In this document: positions 31,008 through 40,545 of the stretch, piece after piece
How the letters are laid out: each line of letters begins with the position of its first letter
How positions within the stretch are numbered: position 1 is the first letter of the stretch
Source: Geomobilibacter sp964432205
GTDB taxonomy: Bacteria > Desulfobacterota > Desulfuromonadia > Geobacterales > DSM-12255
Length of the DNA stretch: 64,000 bases
Direction of reading: 5' to 3'
Assembly: GCA_964432205.1 (NCBI GenBank)
Contig: CAYSMK010000012.1
Span: 1 to 64,000 of the forward strand
Translations under genes and position numbers: made by a program
The notes under the pieces: model-generated
What the model saw: only the letters and a program-made list of their open reading frames with translations
Database searches by the model: none
What the model was told of the DNA's origin: nothing

Positions 31008-33770
31008 TTAGTTGTGGGCCAGTTTCTGCGCCTCTTTTGCATTGCCTTGGAAGATATTTGCCACCTCGAAGATCAGGTTCAAGGTCCCACGGTAGCCGAC
31101 CCACATCTTCTGATGTGCCCCCAGGCGGTCAAAGACCGGCAGCCCGGCCCTGAGGTGGGCCTTGATCCCCAGTTTGTCGGCTGCCTGGCGACCGTTGGAG
31201 TTGGCCACCAGCAGGTCCGCTCCCACCGCTGCTGTTTCCAGGTCCTCCAGGTCGCCGACAAAAACGCTGTCGGTTGGGAGTCCATCCAGTCCCCGGGTCC
31301 GGGTGGCGCTGATGGCCGCCTGTATCGTGCACCCCATGCCGGCCAGGAACCGGGCCATCACCTTCAGGTTGTCGGCTTCCAGGGCGATGGCCACCTTCTT
31401 GGTGCCGAACTGGTAGTGGCTGTCCACCATGGCGTCCATGAGGCGGCTTCGCCAGCGGCGGTGCTTCTCCGGGATCGGCCGGCCGCTGATGGCCGAGAGC
31501 GTCTCCATCAGGGAGTCGACCTCGGCCAGACCGGTCACCGAGGTGAAGCCGTAGGCCGGGATGCCGAAGCCCTCCCTGAGCTTCTGTGCCGCCTTGGCCA
31601 GGGAGTCGCCGATGTAGAGAGTTGCCTGGCTTTGGCCGGCCCTGCGGATATCTTCGATCGGGATGCCGCCGGTGGAGAGGGGTGATACCTCCTCGTCGAT
31701 ATGGCCGTCCAGGGCGTTGGCAATGTCCGGGATGGTCAGCAGTGTCAGGCCGAAGGATTCGACGAGCTCCTTGATCTCCTCCACATCCGCCGGGGTGAGG
31801 TGGGCGCCGGGGAGCAGGTTCACCTGGCCGGCAATAGTCGGTCCGGCCTCCGGGATCGTGGTGACGATCGCCTCCACCGCCGCGGCGTACCCCTCCTGCA
31901 GGGAGCCGCAGTAGTCGGGCGTGGAGGCCCAGACGACCGGCACGTCGGCGTATTCCGGGTTTTCCTGGCGGAAGTGGACAATGGCGCTCCTGACGTCGTC
32001 GCCCATGGTCTCGGTCAGCCCCGAGGTCATCACCCCCACCACGCCGGGGTGAAACTTGTCGATGACCCGCTTGATCCCCTTTTTCAGGTTCTCCCAGCCG
32101 CCGAAGATGGCGGTGTCCTCGCTCATGGCCGTGCAGTTGAGGGCGATGGACTCCTTGAAGTGTCGGGAGAGCTGCAGTCGGATGAAGGTGGAGCACCCCT
32201 GGGCGCCGTGCAGGAGCCCCAGCATGCTGTCGATCCCCAGATATGCCAGGGTGGCGCCCAGGGCGGGCGAGTTTTTCTGCGGGTTCACGGTGGCCTGCTT
32301 GGTCGGCACCTTCACCCGTGACGCAGTGAGATCCTCTACCATAATAGTCTCGCCGTGACAGGCAGCGGCAGCCACGTCGGTTGTCAGCTCGTCGCCCGAC
32401 TTCTCCCACGGGGCCTTGGCGTTCAGCACCGGCCAGATCGGGTTGTTGACCGTCAGATCCAGCTGCCGGGCAAAGGTCACCATACCCTCGTACCCCGCAT
32501 AGGGGTGGGTGCGGCCATGGTTGATGTCCAGGAAAGGGGTCTTGGTCTTCAGGGCCAGGAACTTGGTCTTGCCGCCGGCCACGATCAGGTCGGGCAGTTT
32601 CTCCCGCATGACGGAGAGCAGTCCGGCCGTGGAGGTGTCGTCGATGATCTTCGCATCCTTGTGCATCAGCCCCTTCATCCGGTAGAAGTCTTCCAGGGTC
32701 GAATTCTGGGTGCCGGCGGCCAGGATCTCCACCCCCAGCTCCCGGAGGGCGTTCACCATGGACCAGGTCTTTACCCCGCCGGTGAACAGGACCGAACTCT
32801 TTCCTTCGAGTCTTGCCCGGTACGGGGCGATCTTTTCCCGGCACCGTGCCTCTTCCTCTTCCAGGAGCTGTTCCACCCGGTCCTGCATGACCCGCTTTTC
32901 CAGGCCGTTCACGGCGTTATCCAGTTCGCGGGCTATGTCCCTGAGCGCCTTGGCCGTGTCGGTCATCCCGTAGAACGACTCCTCCAGGTACGGCATGCCG
33001 TAGTTCTTCTGCATCTTCTTGGCGAGGTTGGTGAGCGACTTGGAGCAGATGATGATGTTCAGCTTGGCCCGGTGGGCGTAACGGAGCTCCTCGAAGGTGG
33101 CGTCGCCGCTGAAGCAGGAGAGGACCTGGATTCCCAGGCGGTCGAAGAGCGGCAGCATCCCCCAGAGGTCTCCGGCGATGTTGTATTCGCCGATCAGGTT
33201 TATTGGGTATTCCCCCAGCACCGGCGGCTCGGCAGTGCCGATCACGTACTTGTACAGGATCTCGCCGGCCAGGCGGTTGCCGATGTTCTTGTCGCCGATG
33301 AAGCCGGGGGTGTTGACGGGTATCACCGGCATGGCGACCTTTTCGCTTGCTGCCGCGCAGACCGCTTCCACGTCGTCGCCGGTCATGGCGGTGACACAGG
33401 TGGCGTAGACGAATATCGCCCTGGCCTGGCCCTGATAGCGCTCTGCCAGCTCCAGGATCGCCTTGTAGAGCTTCTTCTCGCCGCCGAACACCACGTCGTT
33501 TTCCAGCATCTCGGTGGTGAAGCCGCGGCGGTAGAGCTGGGAGCCGCTGGAGCGGGCACCCCGGTTGTCCCAGGAGTTGCCGGCGCAGGCAATGGGGCCG
33601 TGCACCAGGTGGATCACGTCGGTGATCGGCATCAGGACGACCCGGGCGCCGTCGTAGGCACAGCTCCGTTCGGTTCCCTCGCCCGGTTCCGACTTCTTGC
33701 AGAACTTGGGGGCTCCCTTTTCCTGGTGGGTGTCGCATTCGGGTGCGTCGTAGTAGTCCGGTCTGGCCAT
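31008..33770 (-). CDS. nifEN: Fused NifE-NifN FeMo-co assembly scaffold
   Basis: This 920-residue protein joins NifE (about 1-455) to NifN (about 475-915). The NifE half has VHGPIACAGNSWDNRG, ATCVTAMTGDDV and VNTPGFIGDKNIGN; the NifN half starts near TVNPQKNSPALGA, with HGAQGCSTFIRLQLSRHF and MTSGLTETMGDD. The fusion places both halves of the heterotetramer in one chain, as in other Geobacter annotations. It lies behind a sigma-54 promoter and leader terminator and heads the unit nifEN-nifX-fdxB-nifX-like-draT. Length suits a direct fusion with a short linker. Confidence 0.95.
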   Translation of the reverse strand: MARPDYYDAPECDTHQEKGAPKFCKKSEPGEGTERSCAYDGARVVLMPITDVIHLVHGPIACAGNSWDNRGARSSGSQLYRRGFTTEMLENDVVFGGEKKLYKAILELAERYQGQARAIFVYATCVTAMTGDDVEAVCAAASEKVAMPVIPVNTPGFIGDKNIGNRLAGEILYKYVIGTAEPPVLGEYPINLIGEYNIAGDLWGMLPLFDRLGIQVLSCFSGDATFEELRYAHRAKLNIIICSKSLTNLAKKMQKNYGMPYLEESFYGMTDTAKALRDIARELDNAVNGLEKRVMQDRVEQLLEEEEARCREKIAPYRARLEGKSSVLFTGGVKTWSMVNALRELGVEILAAGTQNSTLEDFYRMKGLMHKDAKIIDDTSTAGLLSVMREKLPDLIVAGGKTKFLALKTKTPFLDINHGRTHPYAGYEGMVTFARQLDLTVNNPIWPVLNAKAPWEKSGDELTTDVAAAACHGETIMVEDLTASRVKVPTKQATVNPQKNSPALGATLAYLGIDSMLGLLHGAQGCSTFIRLQLSRHFKESIALNCTAMSEDTAIFGGWENLKKGIKRVIDKFHPGVVGVMTSGLTETMGDDVRSAIVHFRQENPEYADVPVVWASTPDYCGSLQEGYAAAVEAIVTTIPEAGPTIAGQVNLLPGAHLTPADVEEIKELVESFGLTLLTIPDIANALDGHIDEEVSPLSTGGIPIEDIRRAGQSQATLYIGDSLAKAAQKLREGFGIPAYGFTSVTGLAEVDSLMETLSAISGRPIPEKHRRWRSRLMDAMVDSHYQFGTKKVAIALEADNLKVMARFLAGMGCTIQAAISATRTRGLDGLPTDSVFVGDLEDLETAAVGADLLVANSNGRQAADKLGIKAHLRAGLPVFDRLGAHQKMWVGYRGTLNLIFEVANIFQGNAKEAQKLAHN

Positions 33771-33805
33771 GATCTCCCCACCTTTCCGTTGGTGATACGT
33801 CAGAA

Positions 33806-33843
33806 AACAAAAGGCGCCCCCATTCCGAGAATGGTGGCGCCTT
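33806..33843 (-). terminator. Leader terminator (attenuator) of nifEN
   Basis: On the minus strand AAGGCGCC, CCATTC and their complements form a hairpin followed by TTTTGTTTT, about 36 bases before the nifEN start. The stem is almost the same as in the nifH leader (GGCGCC...CCATT...AATGG...GGCGCC), and GGCAAAG precedes both. Confidence 0.85.
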
Positions 33844-33877
33844 TGCCAACGCTCTTCTATTGATGGTTTTGGTCAAT

Positions 33878-33892
33878 GCACTGGCCATGCCA
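33878..33892 (-). promoter_or_regulatory. Sigma-54 promoter of the nifEN unit
   Basis: TGGCATGGCCAGTGC (minus strand) fits TGGCAC-N5-TTGC with GG and GC at the right spacing. Transcription would start near 33866, leaving only about 20-25 bases before the attenuator stem. Confidence 0.85.
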
Positions 33893-33898
33893 AAACGT

Positions 33899-33922
33899 AA
33901 CCTCCATATATTCATGGAGGTT
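33899..33922. promoter_or_regulatory. Perfect dyad next to the nifEN promoter
   Basis: AACCTCCAT and ATGGAGGTT are perfect 9-bp arms around ATATTC, starting 7 bp upstream of the -24 box. That is close for a classic enhancer site and may be an operator that would block or assist polymerase. The gene at 34118 is divergent and could share it. Confidence 0.5.
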
Positions 33923-34117
33923 AGCTTGGAAGCCGCCGGCATTCTGGGCATTCACTCCGGTTGCTGCCGACTTTTTGGGCAGTTGTGCGATGACGTCAGT
34001 TTCGCAGGCGGTATTGTTTACCGCTTATTGTGTTGTTGTAAAATATTGATAGAATTCTCTCATTTTAAATGCCTGTCAGTTTGCGTTCGGAAACTCGTTG
34101 TTTGCGGTGAGGGGGTT

Positions 34118-36367
34118 ATGGGTAGATTCGGTGCCATGTCGATACGTAGGCAGATGATACTCCTGGTCGTGGTTATGGCAATCGTCCCCCTCGGGATCAT
34201 TGCCTATTCGGTATTCAACCAACGCACTAACGATCTGCGGGAAGCCAGGCTGATTGTCGAGAGGCTTGCCAACGAAGTCGCAAATGATCAGAAAGCACTG
34301 ATTGCGGGCTCGGAGCAGCTGCTGAGCACGCTGGCCTACGTTCCTGCGGTCCAGCAGCGGGATGTCACGGTAGTAAACAGTCTGTTCGCCGACTTGATCA
34401 AGCATACCCCCCAGATCACCAATATCCTGATGATCGACAGTACCGGTCTGGTCTGGGCTTCGGCGCTGCCCATGCGCGGCACCATCATGGCCAATGACCG
34501 GAGATTTTTCAAGAATGTGATGGCTACCGGCCGCTTTTCATCAGGAGAGTATACGGTCGGCAGGGTCTTGAACAGGCCCGCCCTCAGCTTCGGGTATCCC
34601 ATCACAGACGCCTCGGGCAGGATCAGGGATATTGCAACGGTCGCCTTCACCGTAACCAAGTATGCCGAACTGCTGAAGATAACGCCGCTCTCAAGAAATA
34701 CGTCACTCCAGTTGACCGACCACAAAGGTACCATCCTGTTTGCTTCGCCATCTGCTGAGCTGATCGGCAAGCAGGACAGGGAAGACCTTTCCAGGCGGAT
34801 GGCCAATGGACCGGACGAAGGGAGCTTTGAGGCTGTTGGCAACACGGGTGTCAGGCGCATTTTTTACTACAAGAAGCTGCGACTGGGCAGCGAAGCTACA
34901 CCGTATATGTATGTGCGTGCCGGCATCGCCAAGCAACCCCTGTTGAGCAGAACGAACTCAGCTCTCTTGACCAATGCGGCAGTGATGCTGGCTGTTCTGC
35001 TTCTGTCGCTCGGTGTTACCGTCTACATCAGCAAACATGGCATCCTGAACAAGATCAACGCACTGCGTGATGCCACGCAAAAGGTCGCCCGGGGGGATCT
35101 GGATGTGCATGTTTCGGACTATGTTTCCGGCGGAGAAATTGGCGAGCTGGGGCAATCGTTCGATGACATGGCGCAGGCCCTGATCAGGGACAACGCCGAA
35201 CGGAAGCGGGCCGAGGAGGCGGTCAGGGAAATCGAAAATATCTTCAATCTGTTCCTGGAATACAGCCCGATCTATATCTTCTTCAAAGACGAGCAGATCC
35301 GGGCCATCAAGCTGAGCCGCAATTACGAGCAGTTGCTGGGACGGCCGGTTGAAGAGCTGCTCGGCAGGACCATGGATGACCTCTTCCCGTCCGAGTTGGC
35401 CAGGAGCATGATTGCGGACGACCAGAGAATACTGCGTGAAGGGGTCCCGGTCCAGGTCGAGGAAACACTGAACGGCAGGATCTATTCGACCCTGAAGTTC
35501 CCGATCATTCAGGAAGGCCGTACCCCAATGCTGGCCGGGTTCACCATGGATATAACTGTCCAGAAACAGGCCGAGAAAGAGATCCTGCGGCTCAACAGCG
35601 AACTCGAACAGCGGGTGCACACCCGCACGGCCCAACTGCAGGAAGCCTTCAAGGAGCAGGAGGCATTCAATTATTCGGTTTCCCACGACCTGCGGGCGCC
35701 GCTGCGTCACATCAACAGCTTCAGCGCCATGCTGCAGGAGGAGTTCGGAGATCTCTTGCCGGAAAAGGCCCATGTCTATCTGGAGCGTATCGAGAAGGCG
35801 AGTAGCCGGATGGGGGAACTGATCGACGATCTGCTGCAGCTGTCGCGGGTGAGCCGGGCAGAGATGCGTCAGGTGCCGGTGAACCTGAGCGACATTGCCC
35901 GGCATGTGGCCGAGATGCTTCAGGGTACCAGGCCGGACAGGGCCGTTGAGTACGTTATTGCCGACGGGATGGTTGTCAGGGGGGACCCGACACTCCTGAG
36001 GCTGGCACTTGAAAACCTGCTGGGCAATGCCTGGAAGTATACCGGACAGCGGCAGTCAGCCTGCATCGAGTTCGGCAGGACAACTGTTGATGGCCGGGAT
36101 GTCTACTTTGTCCGGGACAACGGTGCCGGCTTCGACATGGCCTATGTGGGCAAGCTGTTTCACCCCTTTCAGCGCCTCCATGGCCAGGAGTTCGAAGGAA
36201 CCGGCATCGGGCTGGCTACCGTGCGGAGGATAGTCGAGCGTCACAACGGCAGGATCTGGGGGGAGGGGACAGAAGGCGAAGGGGCGACATTTTATTTCAG
36301 CTTGGGACAAAGTCCGGAAGAAGAAACCACGAACATCTCCACCAGCAGCATAGTGGGCGGGGCTTGA
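34118..36367 (+). CDS. dCache-HAMP-PAS sensor histidine kinase
   Basis: This 749-residue membrane kinase has TM1 about 12-32, an extracytoplasmic dCache-like domain about 35-285 (YPITDASGRIRDIATVAFTV is typical), TM2 about 290-310, HAMP (ISKHGILNKINALRDATQKVARGDL), PAS about 370-490, HisKA with YSVSHDLRAPLRHINSFSA, and HATPase_c with NGAGFDM and GTGIGLATV. GGTGAGGGGG precedes the chosen ATG. It diverges from nifEN with no response regulator beside it. It is one of two candidates, with 57984-60038, for the nif-linked sensor kinase; its catalytic part is very like that of the other. Confidence 0.88.
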   Translation: MGRFGAMSIRRQMILLVVVMAIVPLGIIAYSVFNQRTNDLREARLIVERLANEVANDQKALIAGSEQLLSTLAYVPAVQQRDVTVVNSLFADLIKHTPQITNILMIDSTGLVWASALPMRGTIMANDRRFFKNVMATGRFSSGEYTVGRVLNRPALSFGYPITDASGRIRDIATVAFTVTKYAELLKITPLSRNTSLQLTDHKGTILFASPSAELIGKQDREDLSRRMANGPDEGSFEAVGNTGVRRIFYYKKLRLGSEATPYMYVRAGIAKQPLLSRTNSALLTNAAVMLAVLLLSLGVTVYISKHGILNKINALRDATQKVARGDLDVHVSDYVSGGEIGELGQSFDDMAQALIRDNAERKRAEEAVREIENIFNLFLEYSPIYIFFKDEQIRAIKLSRNYEQLLGRPVEELLGRTMDDLFPSELARSMIADDQRILREGVPVQVEETLNGRIYSTLKFPIIQEGRTPMLAGFTMDITVQKQAEKEILRLNSELEQRVHTRTAQLQEAFKEQEAFNYSVSHDLRAPLRHINSFSAMLQEEFGDLLPEKAHVYLERIEKASSRMGELIDDLLQLSRVSRAEMRQVPVNLSDIARHVAEMLQGTRPDRAVEYVIADGMVVRGDPTLLRLALENLLGNAWKYTGQRQSACIEFGRTTVDGRDVYFVRDNGAGFDMAYVGKLFHPFQRLHGQEFEGTGIGLATVRRIVERHNGRIWGEGTEGEGATFYFSLGQSPEEETTNISTSSIVGGA

Positions 36368-36391
36368 CAGACGCCGTTTTTTAGGTATTGT
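36364..36391 (+). promoter_or_regulatory. Sigma-70 promoter of rubrerythrin
   Basis: TTGACA (36364-36369) and TATTGT (36386-36391) lie 16 bp apart, about 100 bases before the rubrerythrin start. The -35 overlaps the stop codon of the kinase gene. Confidence 0.55.
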
Positions 36392-36491
36392 TGTTGCCCG
36401 GTATATTTTGCCAAAAGGGCTGCTGTCATCTGTCATGGAGAATGCCATGGCATGTTCAGAGAATAATACAATTTCGAGGGGAGAGCATTTC

Positions 36492-37067
36492 ATGAGCAGT
36501 ATCAAAGGAACTCAAACGGAAAAGAACCTGCTGAAGTCGTTTGCCGGTGAGAGCCAGGCCCGCAACCGCTACACCTACTTTGCTGCCGCAGCCCGGAAAG
36601 AGGGGTATGTGCAGATTGCCGACATCTTCGAGGAGACCGCCGGCCAGGAAAAGGAGCATGCCAAGCGGTTCTTCTCGTTCCTGGAAGGGGGAGACCTGGA
36701 GATAACCGCCTGCTTCCCCGCAGGCAAAATCGGGACTACGGCGGAGAACCTGCTGGCGGCTGCCACCGGCGAGCACGAGGAGCACACCGTGCTCTACCCG
36801 GGCTTTGCCGCAATAGCCCAGCAAGAGGGGTTCCCTGCCATTGCCTCGGTCTGGCATGCCATTTCCGTGGCAGAAAAACAGCACGAGAAGCGTTATCGTG
36901 ACCTGCTTGGCAACATCGAGAACAACCTGGTTTTCACGCGTGATGGCGAAGTGGTCTGGCGCTGCCGCAACTGCGGCTATCTGCACAGTGCAACCGGAGC
37001 ACCCGAGCAATGCCCGGCCTGTGCTCACCCGCGGGCACATTTCGAGATTCTTGGTGAGAACTGGTAG
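36492..37067 (+). CDS. rbr: Rubrerythrin
   Basis: This 191-residue peroxide-reducing protein of anaerobes has a diiron four-helix bundle with FAGESQARNRYTYFA (first Glu ligand), EETAGQEKEHAKRF, GEHEEHTVLYP and SVAEKQHEKRYRDL motifs, followed by a C-terminal rubredoxin-like site CRNCGYL...CPACAHPRAHF. The start at 36492 gives the classical family N-terminus; upstream in-frame ATGs would add 19 residues. It would protect oxygen-sensitive enzymes, including the neighbouring nitrogenase system, though it has its own promoter. Confidence 0.95.
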   Translation: MSSIKGTQTEKNLLKSFAGESQARNRYTYFAAAARKEGYVQIADIFEETAGQEKEHAKRFFSFLEGGDLEITACFPAGKIGTTAENLLAAATGEHEEHTVLYPGFAAIAQQEGFPAIASVWHAISVAEKQHEKRYRDLLGNIENNLVFTRDGEVVWRCRNCGYLHSATGAPEQCPACAHPRAHFEILGENW

Positions 37068-37095
37068 CAAGGGGCATCGTTTTTACCCTGGCAGT

Positions 37096-37130
37096 GCAAC
37101 GGCCGCCTCCCTCAGGAGTGCGGCCGTTGC
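37096..37130. terminator. Hairpin terminator after rubrerythrin
   Basis: GCAACGGCCGC (37096-37106) pairs perfectly with 37120-37130, and CTCC/GGAG pair inside the loop. It lacks a good T-run, so it may work poorly as an intrinsic terminator, or in both directions for the convergent gene ending at 37183. Confidence 0.6.
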
Positions 37131-37182
37131 CGTTTGCGTCCGGCAGGTTACTGGATGTTCCAACTAACCAAAAGGGACGCGA

Positions 37183-38322
37183 TCACGTTGTGACGGTGAT
37201 TGCTGTCCGCGCCGTGTAGTACTTCCTGCCGCTCACCGCGTCGAAGAACTCCACCGTGGCCGGGAAGGTTCCGGCCGTGGTCGGCCTGACGATCAGGTCG
37301 TGGCGCATGGCGGAAGTGAGCCGGAAGGGGGTTCCGGCGGGAAGGCGGTAGGGTCGGGAGTATTGCTGGAATGGCGGCACCCCGAGGGCGTGACCATCCA
37401 TGGCGATCACGTCGGCATCGATCCCGAGGGTAAATTGCTGGGTCAGGTAATCGGCGTTTGCTACCCGGATCAGGAGCGTCTGCCCGACCTTGACCGTCGG
37501 CGCGATCAGGGGGGAGTCGGCAACCGTAAACGGGGTGGAATCGTTGATCCGCCGCGGCACACCGCTGAGCAGGAAGATGTCGGGGCGGAAATCGTTCAGG
37601 ATTCCATCCTGGGTGAAGTTGTCCGGATTGACCGGGTCCTGGCTGTCGCTCTTCTGCATGAAGGCGTCGTGCCCCAGGCTGTGCCAGCGGCTGTCGATGG
37701 AGTCGGCGACCCAGAACGCCTCCCGGTCGTACGGGATGACGTGGTCGGCCGCAGGATTGTAGGCGGCAGCGAAACCCGGACCCCCATCCTGGTAAGGCGG
37801 TCCGGCAATGGTCGAACCGGCCGGTTTGGGCGGGTCGATCAGCATGAGGCCGTACAGACCCATCTCGAAGTGGAGCACGGTGTTCTTGTGGCAGTGGTAG
37901 ACAAAGGTCCCCGCCTGCCGTGGCTGGAACTGATAGATGAAATGGCCCGTCACCTCGAAGGAGTGCTTTCCCACCCCATCGTTCATCGGGGTCGGCTCGA
38001 TACCGTGCCAGTGGATGGTATGCGCACCTCCCTGACCGCCGACATCCACCTGTACGATGGCGTCCCGGGGGATCCGCAGGATCTTTGAGGGGAAGGTCCG
38101 TCCGTTCTGACCGTCGTCCGGATCCTCAATGATCCACATCGGTACCTTGCCGCCATCCGCCAGAACAAGGTCGAAACCCACCAGCAGGTTCCTCTTGAAG
38201 GTGAAGTCCGGAGGCTGGGGATCGGTGTTTTCGCCGCCAAATCCCGGCGGACTGGTAAACTTGTTGAATTCAGCCACCTTGTCGGCCGGCATGAGTCCAC
38301 GGGAAATTATCGGAAGGGCCAT
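37183..38322 (-). CDS. Cupredoxin-domain protein (multicopper oxidase type) without signal peptide
   Basis: This 379-residue protein has multicopper-oxidase-like cupredoxin domains. Copper-type His motifs: HTIHWHGIEPTP near residue 100 and TFVYHCHKNTVLHFEMGLYG near 147. The C-terminal domain lacks the usual closing HCHxxxH motif. No signal peptide is visible at MALPIISRGLMPAD. It follows the Tat-signal-bearing partner at 38353-39525 after 30 bases. The two may form one split copper enzyme. Confidence 0.75.
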   Translation of the reverse strand: MALPIISRGLMPADKVAEFNKFTSPPGFGGENTDPQPPDFTFKRNLLVGFDLVLADGGKVPMWIIEDPDDGQNGRTFPSKILRIPRDAIVQVDVGGQGGAHTIHWHGIEPTPMNDGVGKHSFEVTGHFIYQFQPRQAGTFVYHCHKNTVLHFEMGLYGLMLIDPPKPAGSTIAGPPYQDGGPGFAAAYNPAADHVIPYDREAFWVADSIDSRWHSLGHDAFMQKSDSQDPVNPDNFTQDGILNDFRPDIFLLSGVPRRINDSTPFTVADSPLIAPTVKVGQTLLIRVANADYLTQQFTLGIDADVIAMDGHALGVPPFQQYSRPYRLPAGTPFRLTSAMRHDLIVRPTTAGTFPATVEFFDAVSGRKYYTARTAITVTT

Positions 38323-38352
38323 GTCGGGTTCTCCTTTCGGGCCGGGTACCGG

Positions 38353-39525
38353 CTACATGCCGCCGCTATGCGGGAAATCCACGCCATCCAGATCACCGAG
38401 CAGGCCGAAGTGGGTCACCGTCCCCTGGGGATAGTTCCCGCCAGCCGCGGTCTGGGACATTTCGACGTGGCAGTGCATGGCATAGCCCAGCGGCGACTGC
38501 GGGACATCACCCAGAACCAGCGCCAGCTCATGGGGGATCAGGGTGCGCAGCGGAATGCTCTCGTCCCCGGCGATATCCGGCGGCCTGATAAACGGCACCA
38601 GCCAGTCCACGCGATCCTCGGGGAAGATGGCAATGGTATCGAGGAACAGCACATTGTCGCTCACGACATTGTTCACTGCGGTTATGTAGAAGTGGTTGGC
38701 GTGGAGGTGGGTCGAATGATCGAAGAGCCCTGCGTTCAGGACCCGGACGAGCATCGGTTGCCCGATCCTCCCCTCAAGGGCGATCGAATGATCGTCTGCG
38801 GCAAAGACCCCGGATTTGCCGTTGATGGTGAAATAGCGTGGCAGGAAATTGGCCTTCATGTCGGCGGGGCTGATAGTTACCCCATCCCGGGCCAGGTCGT
38901 TGAAGGCGGGGTCTATCTGGTTCAACAGCCAGACCCGCGTCCGCTCTGGCTGCCAGCCGACCGGTGAGAGTGCATGCCTGGGGAAATGGGCGGTGGTCCC
39001 CAGGTCATCGAACAGCTGCTGCACGGCAGCGGTGGGCAGACTGTACGGGGTATTGCCCGCCTGCGGCATGACCACCATGGCGCCGTGCAGACCCAAGACC
39101 CGGTTGACCGGTGCGTTCAGAGGATCGAGATACATGTAGGTGCCTGCCGTTGGGGCGATGACGATGCGCACCCGTGTCTCTCCCGGTCCGATCACCCCCA
39201 GATCCACCAGACCCGGAATGGCAAAGCCGTGGTTCTCAATGGAGTCGTTGGTGACGGTAAACCTGAGCGGATACCCTTCTTCGACCTCGATCAGCGGTCC
39301 CGGGACACGTGGCCCCATCAGGGCAGGGTCCGTCTGATTCAGGTCCTCATAGGCCCACATGAATACCTGGCGGCCATCGACCATTTCGGCCAGGGCTCCG
39401 CTGATGCGGAGCCTGACTTCCACCCCCTGGTAGGGGGGCGACGAACCGGCACAACCGGTGAAAGACCCGAGGGACAAGGCCGCGATGCTTACCATGCCAC
39501 CCTTGAGAAAATCACGTCTCTTCAT
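38353..39525 (-). CDS. Tat-exported multicopper-oxidase-like protein
   Basis: This is a 390-residue protein. N-terminal MKRRDFLKGG matches the Tat motif, and SFTGC may be a lipobox near residue 24. Two to three cupredoxin domains follow. His pairs are in DHSTHLHANHFYI (about residue 270) and a C-terminal GYAMHCHVEMSQ (about 360). The first domain has ENHGFAIPG, where an ordinary oxidase would have more copper ligands. It is upstream of, and probably cotranscribed with, the cupredoxin gene at 37183. Substrate is unknown; metal oxidation is one option. Confidence 0.75.
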   Translation of the reverse strand: MKRRDFLKGGMVSIAALSLGSFTGCAGSSPPYQGVEVRLRISGALAEMVDGRQVFMWAYEDLNQTDPALMGPRVPGPLIEVEEGYPLRFTVTNDSIENHGFAIPGLVDLGVIGPGETRVRIVIAPTAGTYMYLDPLNAPVNRVLGLHGAMVVMPQAGNTPYSLPTAAVQQLFDDLGTTAHFPRHALSPVGWQPERTRVWLLNQIDPAFNDLARDGVTISPADMKANFLPRYFTINGKSGVFAADDHSIALEGRIGQPMLVRVLNAGLFDHSTHLHANHFYITAVNNVVSDNVLFLDTIAIFPEDRVDWLVPFIRPPDIAGDESIPLRTLIPHELALVLGDVPQSPLGYAMHCHVEMSQTAAGGNYPQGTVTHFGLLGDLDGVDFPHSGGM

Positions 39526-39777
39526 GGAACCTCCCGAAGGAACTCGTGCACATGTGCGCCGATGACACGTACACTCCGAACTAGCCGTACCACAGAGCCT
39601 TCCTGCCATGTTTCAATTATACCTTCTTCAAATCCATTTTCATCATCACGGAGATTGTTGCTGCCATGGATAATCTCCCCATGTCATTCTCGCGTACTTT
39701 CAACTTCTCAGGATGCATGTTGCCATGCGTGCCGGAGCTTCCTCCTTCTCTGAGCTATCCGAAAGTAGCCTTGAAAA
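39526..39777. other. Intergenic, upstream of the multicopper oxidase pair
   Basis: No gene is seen. The sequence is more AT-rich than its surroundings and probably holds the promoter of the oxidase pair, but no clear -35/-10 was found. Confidence 0.4.
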
Positions 39778-40512
39778 TCAGTTGCCGGCGAACACCTTGC
39801 GCAGGAGGTCGGTGGTCCGGGCAGTCGGGTTTGTCCTGATCTTCTTTTCCTCCTCCCCCACCATGATGAATAGTCCATCCAGGGCCTTGTTGGTTACGTA
39901 CGTATCCAGGTCGAGGGACGGTATGCCTGCCAGGGCCGCCAATGGGAACGCTTCGTATTTGCCGGTCATCTCCTTGTAGGCGCGGGCAGTGCCCACCTGA
40001 TCCATGCTCTTGGCCACAGCCGGTTTGAATGTTTCGAAGAGTTGCTGCCGGGTCTTGGTCTCAAAGAATTTCGTAGCCGCCGTATCCCCCCCGCTCAGGA
40101 TACCCTTGGCGTCTTCCACCGTCATCTGCCGGATGGCATCGCCGAAGAAGCTGGCCGCTCTGGGCGCCGCCTTTTCCGCGGCCCGGTTCATGCTCAATAC
40201 AAATTCGTCGACCTGCTGCTGGTAGCCGATGCTCCCCAGAACGTCTGCCGCCTGCTGGACGTTGTCGGGAAGGAGGATCTTTATGAGCCGGTTGCCGAAG
40301 TAGCCGTCTGGTCTGGCAACCTCGGCTACGGCCCGTTCGGTGCCGGTGGCCAGCGCCTCCTTGAGCCCCTTGACGATGGTACTGTTGTCGAGAGAAGCCT
40401 GCTCTTGGAGTGATGGCAGTAGCTCGCGGGAAAGATCGTCGAAAAATCCCGCCTGGCAGGGTGATGGTATGAACAGGAGCATGGCGGATGTCAGGCAGAG
40501 CGAGCGGTTCAT
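39778..40512 (-). CDS. DUF4197 exported protein
   Basis: This is a 244-residue protein with an N-terminal signal peptide (cleaved near CQAGFFDD). The rest is helical and matches DUF4197: STIVKGLKEALATGTERAV near the N-terminus, GILSGGDTAATKFFE in the middle and YVTNKALDGLFIMVGEEEKKIRTNP near the C-terminus. Its function is unknown. A GEMM-I riboswitch in the leader suggests control by a cyclic dinucleotide. Confidence 0.85.
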   Translation of the reverse strand: MNRSLCLTSAMLLFIPSPCQAGFFDDLSRELLPSLQEQASLDNSTIVKGLKEALATGTERAVAEVARPDGYFGNRLIKILLPDNVQQAADVLGSIGYQQQVDEFVLSMNRAAEKAAPRAASFFGDAIRQMTVEDAKGILSGGDTAATKFFETKTRQQLFETFKPAVAKSMDQVGTARAYKEMTGKYEAFPLAALAGIPSLDLDTYVTNKALDGLFIMVGEEEKKIRTNPTARTTDLLRKVFAGN

Positions 40513-40545
40513 GGGGCACCTCGGTGAACTTTGTAACTCCACAAC

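Noticed and set aside
31008..33770. Missing nifN gene
   Set aside because: The NifN half is fused to NifE in a single frame, with motifs of both proteins present.
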